Shown here one piece after another: positions 43,701 through 55,503 of a stretch of DNA of 64,000 nucleotides. The notes under the pieces are model-generated. The model had not been told where the DNA came from. It was given only the letters and a program-made list of their open reading frames with translations, and did not search any database. The DNA comes from Polytrichum commune. Lineage: Eukaryota > Streptophyta > Polytrichopsida > Polytrichales > Polytrichaceae. The stretch spans positions 41,872,527 through 41,936,526 of the forward strand of contig OX485808.1 in assembly GCA_950295325.1 (NCBI GenBank), given 5' to 3'. The translations under genes and the position numbers were made by a program. Every line of letters starts with the position of its first letter. Within the stretch, counting starts at the first letter, position 1.

Positions 43701-44014
43701 AAGGTAGAGGGGCACATTCCCGCTCGGGTCCTTAAACCGCTCACTAGACCTATCCAAACAAGAGGTACATTATAGCTTCGTACCTCAAATTTCTATGTAA
43801 TCATGGTGTACATTTTGGGGTGAGTGGTTTTGGGTACCCCTATGAGTTCTCCTTCCAAAATTCATAACTAATTCAATATTAATCCAAAATTAATTATTCC
43901 AATTGGTCCAATTTCCAATGTACTTTGCACATCTTCCAAGATTGATTCCCCCTTAATAACTCCCCAATGAACATGCCAATCTGAAATTCGAGCGGGAATG
44001 TGCCCCTCTACCTT
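43701..44014. mobile_element. Foldback / MITE-like element with 26-bp perfect terminal inverted repeats
   Basis: Positions 43701-43726 are the exact reverse complement of 43989-44014 (arms start AAGGTAGAGGGGCACATTCC). The ~262-bp interior is non-coding. No clear target duplication was seen, so the superfamily is unknown. A stem this long is not expected by chance. Confidence 0.6.
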
Positions 44015-44764
44015 AAAGGGGGTCTAATCTCATAGTGACTTGTCATTTAGGTTTTGAATGTAAGAGTCCACCCCCATGCAACCACATTCATTTTATAATT
44101 TGGTTACTCTATGCACATGGACAGTTGATTATTTGTGTAAGAAACCCTAACTTGACATGTTTCCATGCATACAACTAAATCTCTTTTACACTTCTAGGAT
44201 CTGCTTTATAAAGTTTGGCTACATTCTTGGAGCTTTGTGCTTGGGCATTTAGGGCTAGGACTAGACACCCCACCTCTTTGAGCTAGGCCCACCACTATTA
44301 CCCATGTAAAAGGGGTCTAATCAAAATTCCACCCTCAAAACAATTTGGTTAATACATCTCATATGGGTCCTTCTAGACTAATTTGATGCCAATATTGGAT
44401 TCAATTTTTTCAAAAAAATTATATATATATATATATATGCTAATGTAGAATTGATTGTGTTTCCGCATCAAGTAACAATGGTAAGGACCCAATACAAAGA
44501 CGTAGGTGTCTAGCCATGGCCTGGCCATATGTTCCACCGAGTAAACTCACATAGCATACGCCAAGTCACTTACATCACAATACAATGCTCGTAAGAGGCC
44601 ATCAAGAATTGAACCTGGACCACTAAACCGGTGCTAATAACCCCCATATTTAAAGAACCGCTAAGTAGCCCACTCGGAGACCACCACACGAAGAAACACA
44701 AAACACATACCCTTATAAACATGACAACCATATTAACATCACCGATACAAAAATCATCCAATCA
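44015..44764. other. Unassigned DNA with an (AT)n microsatellite
   Basis: An (AT)9 run is at 44421-44438. Nothing else recognised. Confidence 0.4.
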
Positions 44765-45205
44765 CTAAGTTTCCATGGTCACCTTGGTTACCTTGGTTAC
44801 TAGAGTGCCCACCCCGAGAGGGGTTAATAATCCTGCATCATTGTTATTATGCCTAGTGGGCATAATACCAAGGGTGGGTTGAACATGCATTTCAATCGCG
44901 GTGATCCCAGAAGAACCAAAGTTTCTTCTCTCCAGCCATGGCCTTGTCACTAGCACGTGAGTCAAAGTGTCTATATTGACTACAGAGTCATTGCCTTTCT
45001 TATATAATTTGATTATTTTGGATTTACATGGTACACACTCCAACCTTCCTGACGTCACGCTTGTGACATCCAAAGTGCACGTGATATTAAGGAGTTTTGC
45101 ACTGCTAACATGGATGCATGATAATAAAGAATTAGTGTAGAATGTGATATCATGAAACAACACAAAGTCAGCATTGCAACCTTGACAATAATGACAATGG
45201 TGACA
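44765..45205 (-). pseudogene. Unrecognised ORF fragment joined to an LTR edge
   Basis: A minus-strand frame of ~147 residues, Cys-containing at its start (HHCHYCQGCNADFVLFHD) and ending KVTKVTMET. The only ATG is inside the neighbouring LTR, so the natural N-terminus is missing. Amino-acid composition looks protein-like, but I do not recognise a family. It could be a captured exon. Confidence 0.25.
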
Positions 45206-46345
45206 TATGAGCCCAAAATGAGTGCTCATATTTGTTTTATGTTTAGAATTTATTTAGAATTGCATTTGGAGTGTTATTGAAACAATCAAAAGTATAAAAA
45301 GAGTGAGGCTTGGTGTGGTTTATGTTTCAGGCTTTAAGCCTATTTTGTGTGTTTAAGTAGAAGCTTAGTGATATTAGGGAGTGTTGTGGTTAAGTGAGTA
45401 ATGGTTGATGAAGCAAGAAGAAGGGCCTTGGATTTAAATGTTTGAATTAGAACATGCTCTTGTTGGTTTAGAGGGTGAGGATTTAGTGGATAGGATAAGG
45501 TCCTACTAAGTAGGAGAAGGTTAAGGGGTTTGTGGTCTTGGGTGCCCTCTCCTCCTCCTCCTTCCTCTCTTCTCCTCCCCCTTCCTCTCTTCCTCTCCTT
45601 CTTCTTCTCCTCTCTAGGATTTTGAGTTTTTAGAGTTAGGAAAAAAATGTGTGAATTAGCAATAGGGTAGTAGGGGATTTAGTGTGATTAGGTAGGGGCT
45701 TAGTGTGGAATTAGGAGCGGCTACCGGGCAGGTGAAGGCATCAGTTCATATCAGCTGGAATTAGGAGCAGCTGCCGGGCAGGTTAAGGCATCAGTGCATA
45801 TTAGCTGGAATTAGGAGCAGCTGCCGGGCAGGTTAAGGCATCAGTTCATATCAGCTGGAATTAGGAGCAGCTGCCGGGCAGGTTAAGGCCTTAGTCAATA
45901 TCAGCTGGAATTAGGAGCAGCTGCCGGGCAGGTTAAGGCATCAGTTCATATCAGCTGGAATTAGGAGCAGCTGCCGGGCATATTAAGGACTTAGTCAATA
46001 TCAGCTGGAATTAGGAGCAGCTGCCGGGCAGGTTAAGGCATCAATGCATATCAGCTGGAATTAGGAGCAGTTGCCGGGCAGGTTAAGGCCTTAGTCAACA
46101 TCAACTGGGATTAGGAGCAGCTGCCGGGCAGGTCAAGGCATCAGTTCATATGAGCTGGAGTTAGGAGCGGCTGCCGGGCAGGTTAAGGCATCAGTTCATA
46201 TCAGTTGGAATTAGGAGCAACTTCCGGGCAAATTAAGGCCTTAGTCAATATCAGCTGGAATTAGGAGCAGTTGCCGGGCAGGTTAAGGCCTTAGTCAACA
46301 TCAACTGGGATTAGGAGCAGCTGCCGGGCAGGTTAAGGCATCAAT
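45206..46345 (+). mobile_element. LTR E, partial, same family as LTR A and D
   Basis: It starts with TATGAGCCCAAAATGAGTGC, a slightly mutated LTR start, followed by the conserved AAAAAGAGTGA block, a CT-rich stretch (45546-45618) and a minisatellite. The conserved 3' half and the GGCCTCACA end are not found, so it is truncated. Confidence 0.7.
45707..46345. repeat. 50-bp minisatellite in LTR E (~13 copies)
   Basis: The unit begins GGAATTAGGAGCAGCTGCCG and includes GGCAGGTTAAGGCATCAG; starts recur every 50 bp (45707, 45757, 45807 and on). Copies differ at a few sites. Confidence 0.93.
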
Positions 46346-47864
46346 CAATTAGGGAGAGGGGAGTGAAGGGATGTGCGACGCAGTAGAGGGAAGGACTCTG
46401 AAGTGAATTTGAGTTGGGTGTCTTTCCAGCTTAGTACCGAATGGGAAGGAAATTCAGCAGGCTGGGCAGCAATCCCGGCTGATGAGAGGACTTAAGACCA
46501 AGAAGAATTTAAAAGGCGAGCAGGGTGAGGTGGGATTCGACATCCAGGCCGAGTCCAGGGGTGGTGTTGAGCTACATTGTGCCTGGAAGCAACCCTCACA
46601 AGTTGAGATGCAGGGTGGTCCTCATCTTACAGACAAGTGCATTGGAGCTACAGGGAAAGCTTCACGGGAATGAGCAGGTCAAATTTCAATTCAAACCAGT
46701 GACATCCACCGCATGGAATTGGGCATCTTAACAGCATCTGGATTAACTAGGGGGGGCCAGAATTGGGATTTTGGGAGTGGACATGGAAACAATCTATCAG
46801 AGCAAGGCTACTTGAGAAGGGATCACTGTCGAAGAGCAATGGATGTTGGCTGCCGAACAGGGAGAACAGAGGCTAGACGTAGGAGTGATCAGGGGCCTAC
46901 GACCTGCTGCCGAAGGGGGGTGGTCATCAGGCACAGAGGAAGGGCTGCTGGACGTGCTGGAGCCTCCAGGGGGCATATTGGGAAGGACTGGGAGCGACAG
47001 TAGTTAACGGAGAGCTTAGGGGGGGTAAACCAACATTAGCATTGGGGGTTAAGTCAGGAGTTTATTTAGTGGATGGGTTAAGCTTAGCTTGGTACTTAGA
47101 GTTGACTTGACTTAGTTAGGGACGACACTTCTATGTGAGCGGTGAGCGGTGAGCGGAGAGCGGAAATGATGTAAAAATAGCAAAGGTCTTTGACCAAATT
47201 TAGTCATATTCCCAAAAATCAAATATTCCAAGAATAGTAAAAATTTATAACCTGTTTCCGTAGAATGCATAGGTCAAAAAATAAACAAAAAGGCCCTGAA
47301 TTTGAAATGGTCTCATTAAAATTGGAAACCGGGAAGTGCTAAAATGATAGAAAATTTGTGATATAATAAATAAGTAAATGATTAAAACCAAGGATGATCA
47401 CAAGAAAGAATATATGAAAATGATTTTTTCGAGATTGGTATAATTGAAGTCCGAATCATCTAGGAGATTGGCAACACGGAAGTAGAGTTGATAGACATAG
47501 GAAGCACCTCCAAATTGAACATGTAGTGTTCAACCGAGAGAGAGACACATGGCACAATTGAGTATTGTAATACAACATTTTGAAGGGAATAAAAATAATC
47601 CATGAGATTATATTTATTATAGCAAATTGTGTAAAGCGTGATATGGATGGTATAGTTGATTTGAGAATACACAACATATATTGAACTGCTACAAAGATTT
47701 AGATGCTCAATCTGACCAGGGCAGAGACAAGCTGACAATCTTATATTACTGAGTGCAAATCTTATATTACTTAGTCAATGTCGGACTCAATTAAAAATAT
47801 GGATGAATAGGCACTACTTCATCGACCAGGTTGATTTTAGAAAGGGACACTCCTAGACTAATTC
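46346..47864. other. Unassigned DNA, no gene recognised
   Basis: Short ORFs at 46482-47003 look like chance reading of G-rich sequence. A GTGAGCGGTGAGCGG short repeat lies near 47138-47162. It may include the degenerate rest of LTR E. Confidence 0.35.
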
Positions 47865-48151
47865 CTAGGTCCGATCCAAAGGGTGAGTTAAGATTCCACT
47901 CTCGAGGACTACTTTGACCTCGTTGAAGCTGAAGGTTGGCGCGTGGATGAAAATGTCTACATCAGGATTGCGATGGCAGACCTTTAAAATGATGAAGTAG
48001 ACATGCTTGCAATACGAGAACTGACTCCTCCCTCGAAAGTTGGTCATTGTCTTCTTGAATGTGGGGCAGGTGCAACCCAGAAGGGAGTTGATGGTGATCT
48101 GGTATTGTGTCATGTTGGGTGGCGTCATCGAGTCTAGCGCAATGATGCCGC
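47865..48151 (-). pseudogene. SWIM-type zinc-finger gene fragment
   Basis: The minus-strand frame is open from the LTR junction at 48151 to a stop at 47865, about 94 residues. It contains CTC, 18 residues, then CKH, matching the SWIM signature CxCx(n)CxH, followed by VYFIILKV and FSFNEVKVVLESG. SWIM fingers occur in plant MULE-type transposases and in FAR1/ubiquitin-related proteins and bind DNA or protein. No transposase core is present, so the parent gene cannot be chosen. Truncated at its 5' side by LTR F. Confidence 0.6.
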
Positions 48152-49419
48152 TGTCACCAAAAAGCCTCCACCCTTCAATTTCGTCCTAGTCCGAATGGAG
48201 AAGTTTATAATGACATGTAGAGATTTCTCTCTTTGTAACACAATGTATGATTCCAATCTATCGTTGGAATATACGCAACTTAGCCAAGTCTATACTATGT
48301 CTTCTTACACTCCTTAATCTCGAAGTTTGAAAGTTTGAAAGTTTGGACATAGTCTCGGTTTTTTGGCTCTCAAAAATTCATATGAAGTCCAAAAAATGAG
48401 TTCTTGGTATCCATGGATAGGTAATGAAGTCCTCTACATGAATATGCAATAATATTTCTACTGCCACAAAGTATATGGTCGCAATTCTACGCTGTTCCCT
48501 TTGAACCTACACTTTTTCACTAGTTTTTGGAAGTTTGGACATAGTCTCGGTTTTTTGGCTCTCAAAAATTCATATGAAGTCCAAAAAATGAGTTCTTGGT
48601 ATCCATGGATAGGTAATGAAGTCCTCTACACGAATATGCAATAATATTTCTACTGCCACAAAGTATATGGTCGCAATTCTACGCTGTTCCCTTTGAATCT
48701 ACATTTTTTCACTAGTTTTTGGAAGTTTGGACATAGTCTCGGTTTTTTGGCTCTCAAAAATTCATATGAAGTCCAACAAAACTAAATGCTCCAATAAGAT
48801 ACTTTGCACATCCGCATAAGTATAAGGCTAATCAATGTAAATCCAAGTATTCAAACAAAGCCATAAATTGAACTTTAGATCATTCACGCCCAACTATTAC
48901 TAACAAGAGGTCAAGCCCTCTTCAAGGCCAACTAGCCTTGGCTCCTAACCTTACATCCATGCACACACACGTGCTCGTATCTTGCTTCCCACGCACCCAC
49001 ACTTATAACACGTGGAGTGCCAAGGAGCACGAAGGAAAGAGAGGATGAATGAGGGAAGAATGAGGGATTATATAGTGAGTTTGAGGGGGTGAGCACCCTC
49101 AAGGCTCACGATAAGCCCTCGAGATTTCCTCCTACTTTGTAGGCTCTTATCCTATCTCCTAAGCCTTCCTCCCTCAAATGATCAACAAGGATCCTAATTC
49201 AAACATTTAACTAACCTTGACTTTCTACCTACCACACTTTACCAAGATTTGTCCTTCTCCTATTTAAATCCACTCCACAAAAGCCTAATGATTCAAACTA
49301 AGATTTCTTCAAGCTTCACTCTTTTTATATTTTTGTGAATAATCATAAATCACCAAAACACCACTTGTAATGTTTTACAAGTATTAACAACCAATGTGGG
49401 CATCAATTTTGGGCTCACA
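48152..49419 (-). mobile_element. LTR F (1268 bp), same subfamily as solo LTR B
   Basis: Full-length minus-oriented LTR from TGTCACCAAAAAG to CAATTTTGGGCTCACA. Flanks GCCGC (left) and AGCAC (right) do not match, so one side was rearranged after insertion; the right flank is inside LTR G. A TATATAG run at about 49069-49075 is the candidate TATA on the minus strand. Confidence 0.85.
48341..48780. repeat. 192-bp tandem repeat in LTR F (two full, one partial copy)
   Basis: The GTTTGGACATAGTCTCGG block starts at 48341, 48533 and 48725, exactly 192 bp apart. LTR B has two starts. Confidence 0.88.
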
Positions 49420-50860
49420 AGCACCCTTGATCTTACTCCCCTTGTATTGACCATCGCTAGAGGGGTTAACATTCTCCATCACTTGTGCACATGCTTTATT
49501 TAATATAGAGGCTGCAAGCGTTGAAAAATGCTATTCTCTATACCCCATAGTAGGTACACTTTGCCAGTGAAGGCCACACATGCCAAGCAAGCCTAATGTG
49601 ACTAGCTACTTATCTATGAGCTAACTAAGTTATCTACCTACTAGGCTATCTTACTTGCGACTAGTACCCATTAGTTAATGAGTAATTTCCACCTTGCTTA
49701 CTTCCACTAATTAACTACCCACTGTAGCTTCATGTGTATAGGTTAATAACCCAACCAACTTCCAGTATGTAGCCCAGTAACCCAGCTTAATGTAGCTCAG
49801 AAATTCAGCTCTCAGCTGTTGCAACCGAATGCAGCCCAGCAGGACAGCTTAATGTAGCTCAGAAATTCAGCTCTCGGCTGCTGCAGCCTAATGCAAACCA
49901 GTAACCAATAGCTTAATGTAGCTCAAAAATTCAGCTCCCAGCTGCTGCAGCCGAATGCAGCCCAGTAAACCAGCAGCTTAATGTAGCTCAGAAATTCAGC
50001 TCCCAGCTGCTGCAGCCTAATGCAAACCAGTAACCAGCAGCTTAATGTAGCTCAGAAATTCAGCTCCCAGCTGCTGCAGCCGAATGCAGCCCAGTAGACC
50101 AGTTTAATGTAGCTTAGAAATTCAGCTCTCGGCTGCTGCAGCCTAATGCAAACCAGTAACCAGCTGCTGTCTAAATATTAAACTAGTCACCCTACACCAC
50201 TAATTAAGACTCCTACTAAACTCAAGATAATTTTCCAACTAACCAACTAATTCCAACCTCTTGATTCTAAATGTTTAACTACCTAATCCCTAACATTATG
50301 TCTAATGCTAAGAGCTTATCCCAAGTGTGAGAGGTGAGAGAGAGAGCTTAACTAACTAACTTCACTAGAAACTAACAATCCACACACGTGGCTCAAGCTC
50401 TTAAGAGCTCACTCCCTTGAGAGCGCTTGATGGAGAGAGAGGAAAATGAGAGAGAAAACACCTTAAGTAGCAAAGAGGGAGAGAGGGAGAGAGAGGTGAG
50501 GATAGGGTGAGAGGATTAGCACCTCCAATCACAATCCCTTACCCTTCACCTCTAAAGTAGGGACTAATCCCCATCCACCAAGCTTCCTTCTTCCTAAACT
50601 ACCAAGGTGGATCCAAAAGTGGGCATTTAACCCGCGGAGCTCACCTTGCTTCACCTTACCCCCTACTTACATAATCAAGGCATTCTCCTATTGAAATCAA
50701 ACCTTGAAATAATCACACAACACCACTTAATGCCTAAACTTAAATCCACACCACACTTCACTCTTTTTATGTTTTGTGAATAATCATAACACCTCAAAGT
50801 CAAACTAAAATTGGTTTCGAAGAGTCAATCACCACATGTGGGCACCATTTTGGGCTCACA
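49420..50860 (-). mobile_element. LTR G, missing its 3' end, inserted in element 4 gag
   Basis: Minus-oriented LTR of the C/H subfamily ending ACCATTTTGGGCTCACA at 50860. Its 3'-terminal ~200 bp are lost at the junction with LTR F. It truncates the gag frame of element 4, which is open from 50861. Confidence 0.85.
49760..50170. repeat. ~62-bp minisatellite in LTR G (6-7 copies)
   Basis: The unit includes CAGCTTAATGTAGCTCAGAA, CAGCTCCCAGCTGCTGCAGCC and GAATGCAGCCCAGTA segments in variable order. It differs from the arrays of LTRs C and H although the neighbouring sequence is conserved. Confidence 0.88.
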
Positions 50861-52768
50861 CCTTGGCAACAAGAACGAAATGGACCAGGACCCAACGCCA
50901 GTTATAACCCTAAAAGGAATTTTATCCGTCGTCCAATACCTTTGAATTTCCAGGGACGGCCCAATTGGAATCAACGAAATGACTCTTCCAATTGGAATGG
51001 ACCTCCCTCTTACAATCAAAACTACCAGAGGTTCGATTCGAACCCCGATGACTCAAGGAAATATCATGTATGTTATAGATGTAAGGAATTGGGTCATTAC
51101 GCTAATAATTGTCCAAATCCTAAGAAACCACAGGATTATGTTCCTTTGTGTAGCAACTGCAAAACCGCAGGACACCCCACAGATGAGTGTCCCCACCCTA
51201 AGAAGGATTACCCTCCTAATGAGAGAGATTGGAAAAAAGGAAAACGTGTGAGAATTCAAGATCTGGAGGATGAGGAAGAGGGTGCTCGAAATGTGAATCA
51301 CATTCAACACTTTTCTACCCCATCATCTAGGGAACAGAAGGTTAACGCCGTAATAACAAGGTCTAAAGCCCCACAAGAACCTTATCCAATCATTGATGAG
51401 AATAGTAGTGAGCCGAGTGCTGAGGAACTACGAGATAATATACATGAGAATGATCCTAAGAATAAATTACTTGTGGAACCCAATGCGGTACCGGGAGCCA
51501 ATTCTACACCCGCGGCTTTGCCAAGGGTAGAACTGGTTCAGCCAGTGCCTATATCTCTTCCAACACCACCAACAACCCCAAGACCATATACTATCTTGGA
51601 AAGGACACCTTCATCAACTATCCCACAAAGTAAGCCTACAGAAGTCAAGTTTAAACCGTTGCCCTATCAAATACCCCATGTGAGGAATTTAAAGTCTAAG
51701 TCAAGTTCAAAGCAACCCCGAACCATGGAATTGGCTAAAGGATTGCAACAATATGATATTATGCAAGACTTAGATACCATACACCCTCACATCACTATGA
51801 GACAACTTTTGGCAATTGCGCCTCAATGTCATACCACATTGGGTTCGGCAATGATTCGCAAGAGAGCCAAAGTTGTGGAAGTTAATGACGTGACCCTGAG
51901 TCAAGACCCCGGTGCCCCTGCAGTAGATGTAATCATCGATGGAGTGTTAGTAGCGGGATTTCAAGTTGATACCGGATCTAGTGTCAATCTTATGAGTATG
52001 AAAACAATGGAAGAATTAGGACTCACTAACATGGTTCCTACTTCTATCATTCTCAAAATGGCAGACCATACCCGTACTAAGCCTTTAGGTCAATTACCTC
52101 AAGTACCAGTCCAAATCGCGGGTCGGGAATACAAAATTGATTTTGTTGTATTCTGGACCACTGATGCTATACAACCTATACCGGGAATATTGGGAAGACC
52201 GTGGTTGATTATAGCGGAAGCCAAAGAGGATTGGGGTAAAGGTACCCTGACACTAGGCAAAGGTAAGGATAAAATGGTCTTACCCTTGTTTCCTACCCGA
52301 TACCAAGGAGAGACTCAAGATGAGGGGACTGAATTCACAATTGATAGATATGAGACCGAGTCGGATGATACTCCAATTCAGTCTATTCATAATGTTGGTA
52401 GACATCAGCGGTCATATAATCCGATAGGGATAGGAGAATATTTCATCTCTATGAAGGATGACGATTCTGATAATGCCATCTTAAGTTGGCAGAACTCTTG
52501 CCCAGTTAACAACGTGACTACGGTTGCAGAACCTCAACCTCAGGGTAAAACAATACTAACGCCCAACCCTAAGAAAAGGTCAACCCCATTAAAAGAACTT
52601 GAGAGTAAATTACCTTCTTTTGAAGAAAACTGGGAGGATGCCATGTTTTCTTATAACACACCCATCAAAAGTTATGTGTCAAAAGATGTTTACAAAGAAA
52701 TGAACCTAGGAACCGAAAAGGTTCCTAAGATCATTAAAGTGCATGAAAAGCTATCCAAGACTGAGTGA
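50861..52768 (+). CDS. gag-pro: Element 4 Gag C-terminus and protease (5'-truncated, 635 codons)
   Basis: The frame is open from the LTR junction at 50861; the capsid domain is missing. Two canonical CX2CX4HX4C knuckles (CYRCKELGHYANNC, CSNCKTAGHPTDEC) lie at ~residues 69-105, followed by a Pro-rich linker. The protease has FQVDTGSSVNLM near residue 366 and ILGRPWL near 444. Unlike elements 2 and 3 it uses the standard DTG. The ORF ends at UGA 52766-52768, and the same frame continues with CAA into RT. Truncation by LTR G makes this copy defective. Confidence 0.9.
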   Translation, partial: PWQQERNGPGPNASYNPKRNFIRRPIPLNFQGRPNWNQRNDSSNWNGPPSYNQNYQRFDSNPDDSRKYHVCYRCKELGHYANNCPNPKKPQDYVPLCSNCKTAGHPTDECPHPKKDYPPNERDWKKGKRVRIQDLEDEEEGARNVNHIQHFSTPSSREQKVNAVITRSKAPQEPYPIIDENSSEPSAEELRDNIHENDPKNKLLVEPNAVPGANSTPAALPRVELVQPVPISLPTPPTTPRPYTILERTPSSTIPQSKPTEVKFKPLPYQIPHVRNLKSKSSSKQPRTMELAKGLQQYDIMQDLDTIHPHITMRQLLAIAPQCHTTLGSAMIRKRAKVVEVNDVTLSQDPGAPAVDVIIDGVLVAGFQVDTGSSVNLMSMKTMEELGLTNMVPTSIILKMADHTRTKPLGQLPQVPVQIAGREYKIDFVVFWTTDAIQPIPGILGRPWLIIAEAKEDWGKGTLTLGKGKDKMVLPLFPTRYQGETQDEGTEFTIDRYETESDDTPIQSIHNVGRHQRSYNPIGIGEYFISMKDDDSDNAILSWQNSCPVNNVTTVAEPQPQGKTILTPNPKKRSTPLKELESKLPSFEENWEDAMFSYNTPIKSYVSKDVYKEMNLGTEKVPKIIKVHEKLSKTE

Positions 52769-55469
52769 CAATATTGGTATAATTTCTTCAAAAGAAACAT
52801 TAAAGTCTTTGCGTGGACTTATAAGGATTTGAGAGGAGTCCCTCATGAAGTATGTGAACACAAGATCGTACTGGAGGAAGGAACGGCCCCAGTCAGACAG
52901 AGACAATATCGTATGAATCCTAAATACTCCTTAATGGTCAAAGAAAAGATAGATAAACTCCTTGAGGCGGGATTTATCTACAAGGTACCTTACAATGAAT
53001 AGGTGTCACCCATAGTTGTGGTTCCTAAAAAGAATGGGAAACTAAGAATTTGTCAAGATTTCCGGAGACTCAATAGTGTCACCCGGAAAGACTATTTCCC
53101 CTTACCTTTTACTGACACCATGTTAGATGCAGTAGCGGGTTACAAACGCTACTCTTTTATGGACGGATTTTCAGGATATAACCAAATCCAAATCTTTGAA
53201 CCACACCATTGGTATACGACTTTTATCACGGATTGGGGTACCTTTGCCTACATTGTAATGCCATTTGGGTTATGCAATGCCCCTGCTGATTTTCAACGTG
53301 TCATGACTGAAGCCTTTCAGGAGTACCTCCGTAAATTCATGGAAATCTTTTTGGATGATTTTGCTGTCTTTGGTGACGACAAAAACCACGCAGATTATCT
53401 CCAAAAGTGTTTCGATAAATGTATGGAGTTTGGCATTTCAATTAACGCCGCTAAGTCAGTTTTCCTAGTGCCCTTTGGAAGGTTAGTGGGACACATTGTA
53501 TCTGAACAAGGCATAGCTACTGATCCTGACAAGATTGCAAACATTGTGTCTTTACCGATTCCTACCACTGTTACTGAAGTCAAAGGATTTCTTGGACACA
53601 CTGGTTACTATAGAAGATTTATCTTCCGGTATGCAATTATTGCAATGCCTTTGACTGAACTGCTTAAGAAAGGTGATGAAGCTCCAGTTTGGACTTCAGC
53701 CTGTACACATGCATTCAATACACTAAAAAGGAAACTAGTGTCAGCTCCAATTCTTATATCCCCTAATTGGGAAAAGGACTTCCACATATTTGTGGATGCA
53801 TCCAATGTCGCAATTGGATCAGTCCTAAGTCAAAAAGACAAGAAAAGACATGACCATCCCATTTACTTTGCCAGTCGTCAGTTGGTACAAGCTGAGAGAA
53901 ATTACACGGTCACTGAACGTGAGGCTCTAGGGATGATATTTTTGGTCCAAAAGTTCCGTCATTATCTCTTGGGAAACAAATTTGTATTCCATGTGGATCA
54001 TGATGCATTGAAATATATGATTAACAAGCCCCAATTGAGTGGAAGGATCGCGAGATGGGTGTTACTTTTGCAAGAATTTAACTTCACAGTTGAAGTTAGA
54101 CCGGGCAAGAGTCATGCCAATGCTGACCATCTTTCACGATTAAATGAGGAGTCTGGATCAGAACCCATAGATGATTCGTTTCCAGACGCCCAATTGTTTT
54201 ACATTGATGTGATCCCTCATGAGTATGCGGAAATAATTGAATACTTACAAGGTAACAAATTCCCTAAGGACTTTACTGAGAAACAAAAGAGTCGATTGAT
54301 TTTCAAAGCCATGCCTTACACCATTATTGCTGACACCTTATACAAACAAGGAAAAAATGGTGTCTTACGTCGTTGTGTCACTAGTTCTGAGATACCTTTG
54401 ATTTTAAAAGAATATCACGACAATATGGCAGGAGGTCATTTTGCAGGAGATGTCACTGCTAGAAAAATATTGCAAAGTGGTTATTGGTGGCCTACTTTTT
54501 TCTCTGATTGCAATACTTACACGAGGCAATGTGATGTTTGTCAGAGAGTAGGAAAACCAACAGACTCTTCCGCAATGCCACTTACACCTATCCTGGCCCT
54601 AACACCATTTGAAAAGTGGAATAGATTTTGTTGGACCCATAAACCCACCAAGTCGTCATGGAAGATATCAGTATATTTTAGTAGCCACAGACTATGTCAC
54701 TAAATGGGCAGAGGCTGAAGCCACTAGAAAAGACGATAAACATGTGGTAGCTAAGTTTTTGAGAGAAAAAATCTTATCCCATTATGGTTGTCCAAAGGAA
54801 TTGGTGAGTGATCGAGGAACACACTTTGTAAACGATGTCATTAAAGAACTCACGGAAAAATATAAAATTAAACATCGACTCACTTCACCATATCACCCAC
54901 GTGCCAATGGTCAAACTGAAAATACTAATGGGATTTTGTGTAAGATCATCACTAAGACGGTCCAAAACTCTATGACTGATTGGGATAGTAAGTTGTTAGA
55001 CGCACTATGGGCTTATCGTATAGCTTATAAGGTCACAACTAAGTTTACACCCTTCCAATTAGTCTATGGTCAAGAAGCCATCTTACCCGTGGAGTTAGAA
55101 CTACCTTCTTTACGAATCGCGATTGATGAAAGGTTAAGTGAGGAAGACTCATTGCAAGAGAGAATAGCCATGTTGGAAAGATTGGATGAAATACGAGGTC
55201 AAGCTTATCTCAACATGGCAGCCATTCAAAAATGGCGTAAGACTTATTATGATAGTAAAATGAAGTCTAAAATGCTCACAGCTGACGATTTGGTTTTACT
55301 TTATGATAGTCGGTTTCAAAAGTTCCCAGGTAAATTCAAACTACATTGGATGGGTCCATATAAAGTTAAAATCGCTCATGACAATGGGTCTTTTGAGTTA
55401 ATCGACTTTGAGGGAACCTCACTTCCTACTCGCATAAATGGCTATCGTCTGAAGAAGTATCATACATAA
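52769..55469 (+). pseudogene. pol: Element 4 RT, RNase H and integrase with one nonsense mutation and one frameshift
   Basis: Pol starts in frame after the UGA. A second stop, TAG near 53000, sits where a conserved Trp precedes VSPIVVVPKKNG, so it is probably a TGG-to-TAG mutation. RT shows [34 protein letters not shown] and catalytic IFLDDF near 53350. RNase H: FVDASNVAIGSVL near 53790, TEREALGM, HADHLSRL. Integrase: HHCC finger at 54415-54545; a ~2-bp deletion near 54617 shifts the frame; then GIDFVGP, VSDRGTHF and HPRANGQTENTN supply the D,D,E, and the tail is LHWMGPYKV to RLKKYHT. No archaeal-type second RNase H is present, which points to an Athila-like or basal OTA lineage rather than typical Tat. 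Confidence 0.92.
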
Positions 55470-55490
55470 CTGAGGACAGTTACTTATGTA

Positions 55491-55503
55491 AAGTAGGGGG
55501 GAG
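55491..55503 (+). other. First PPT-like purine tract, after pol
   Basis: AAGTAGGGGGGAG lies 21 bp after the integrase stop. A similar AGTAGGGGG follows the extra ORF at 60024. It could be an internal PPT, or a relic of an ancestor in which the LTR began here. Confidence 0.55.

Noticed and set aside
46482-47003. Plus-strand ORFs after LTR E
   Set aside because: Short, overlapping in two frames, with no familiar motif.
54150-54415. Second (archaeal-type) RNase H as in Tat elements
   Set aside because: Only ~265 bp separates the RNase H end from the integrase finger, too little for another domain.
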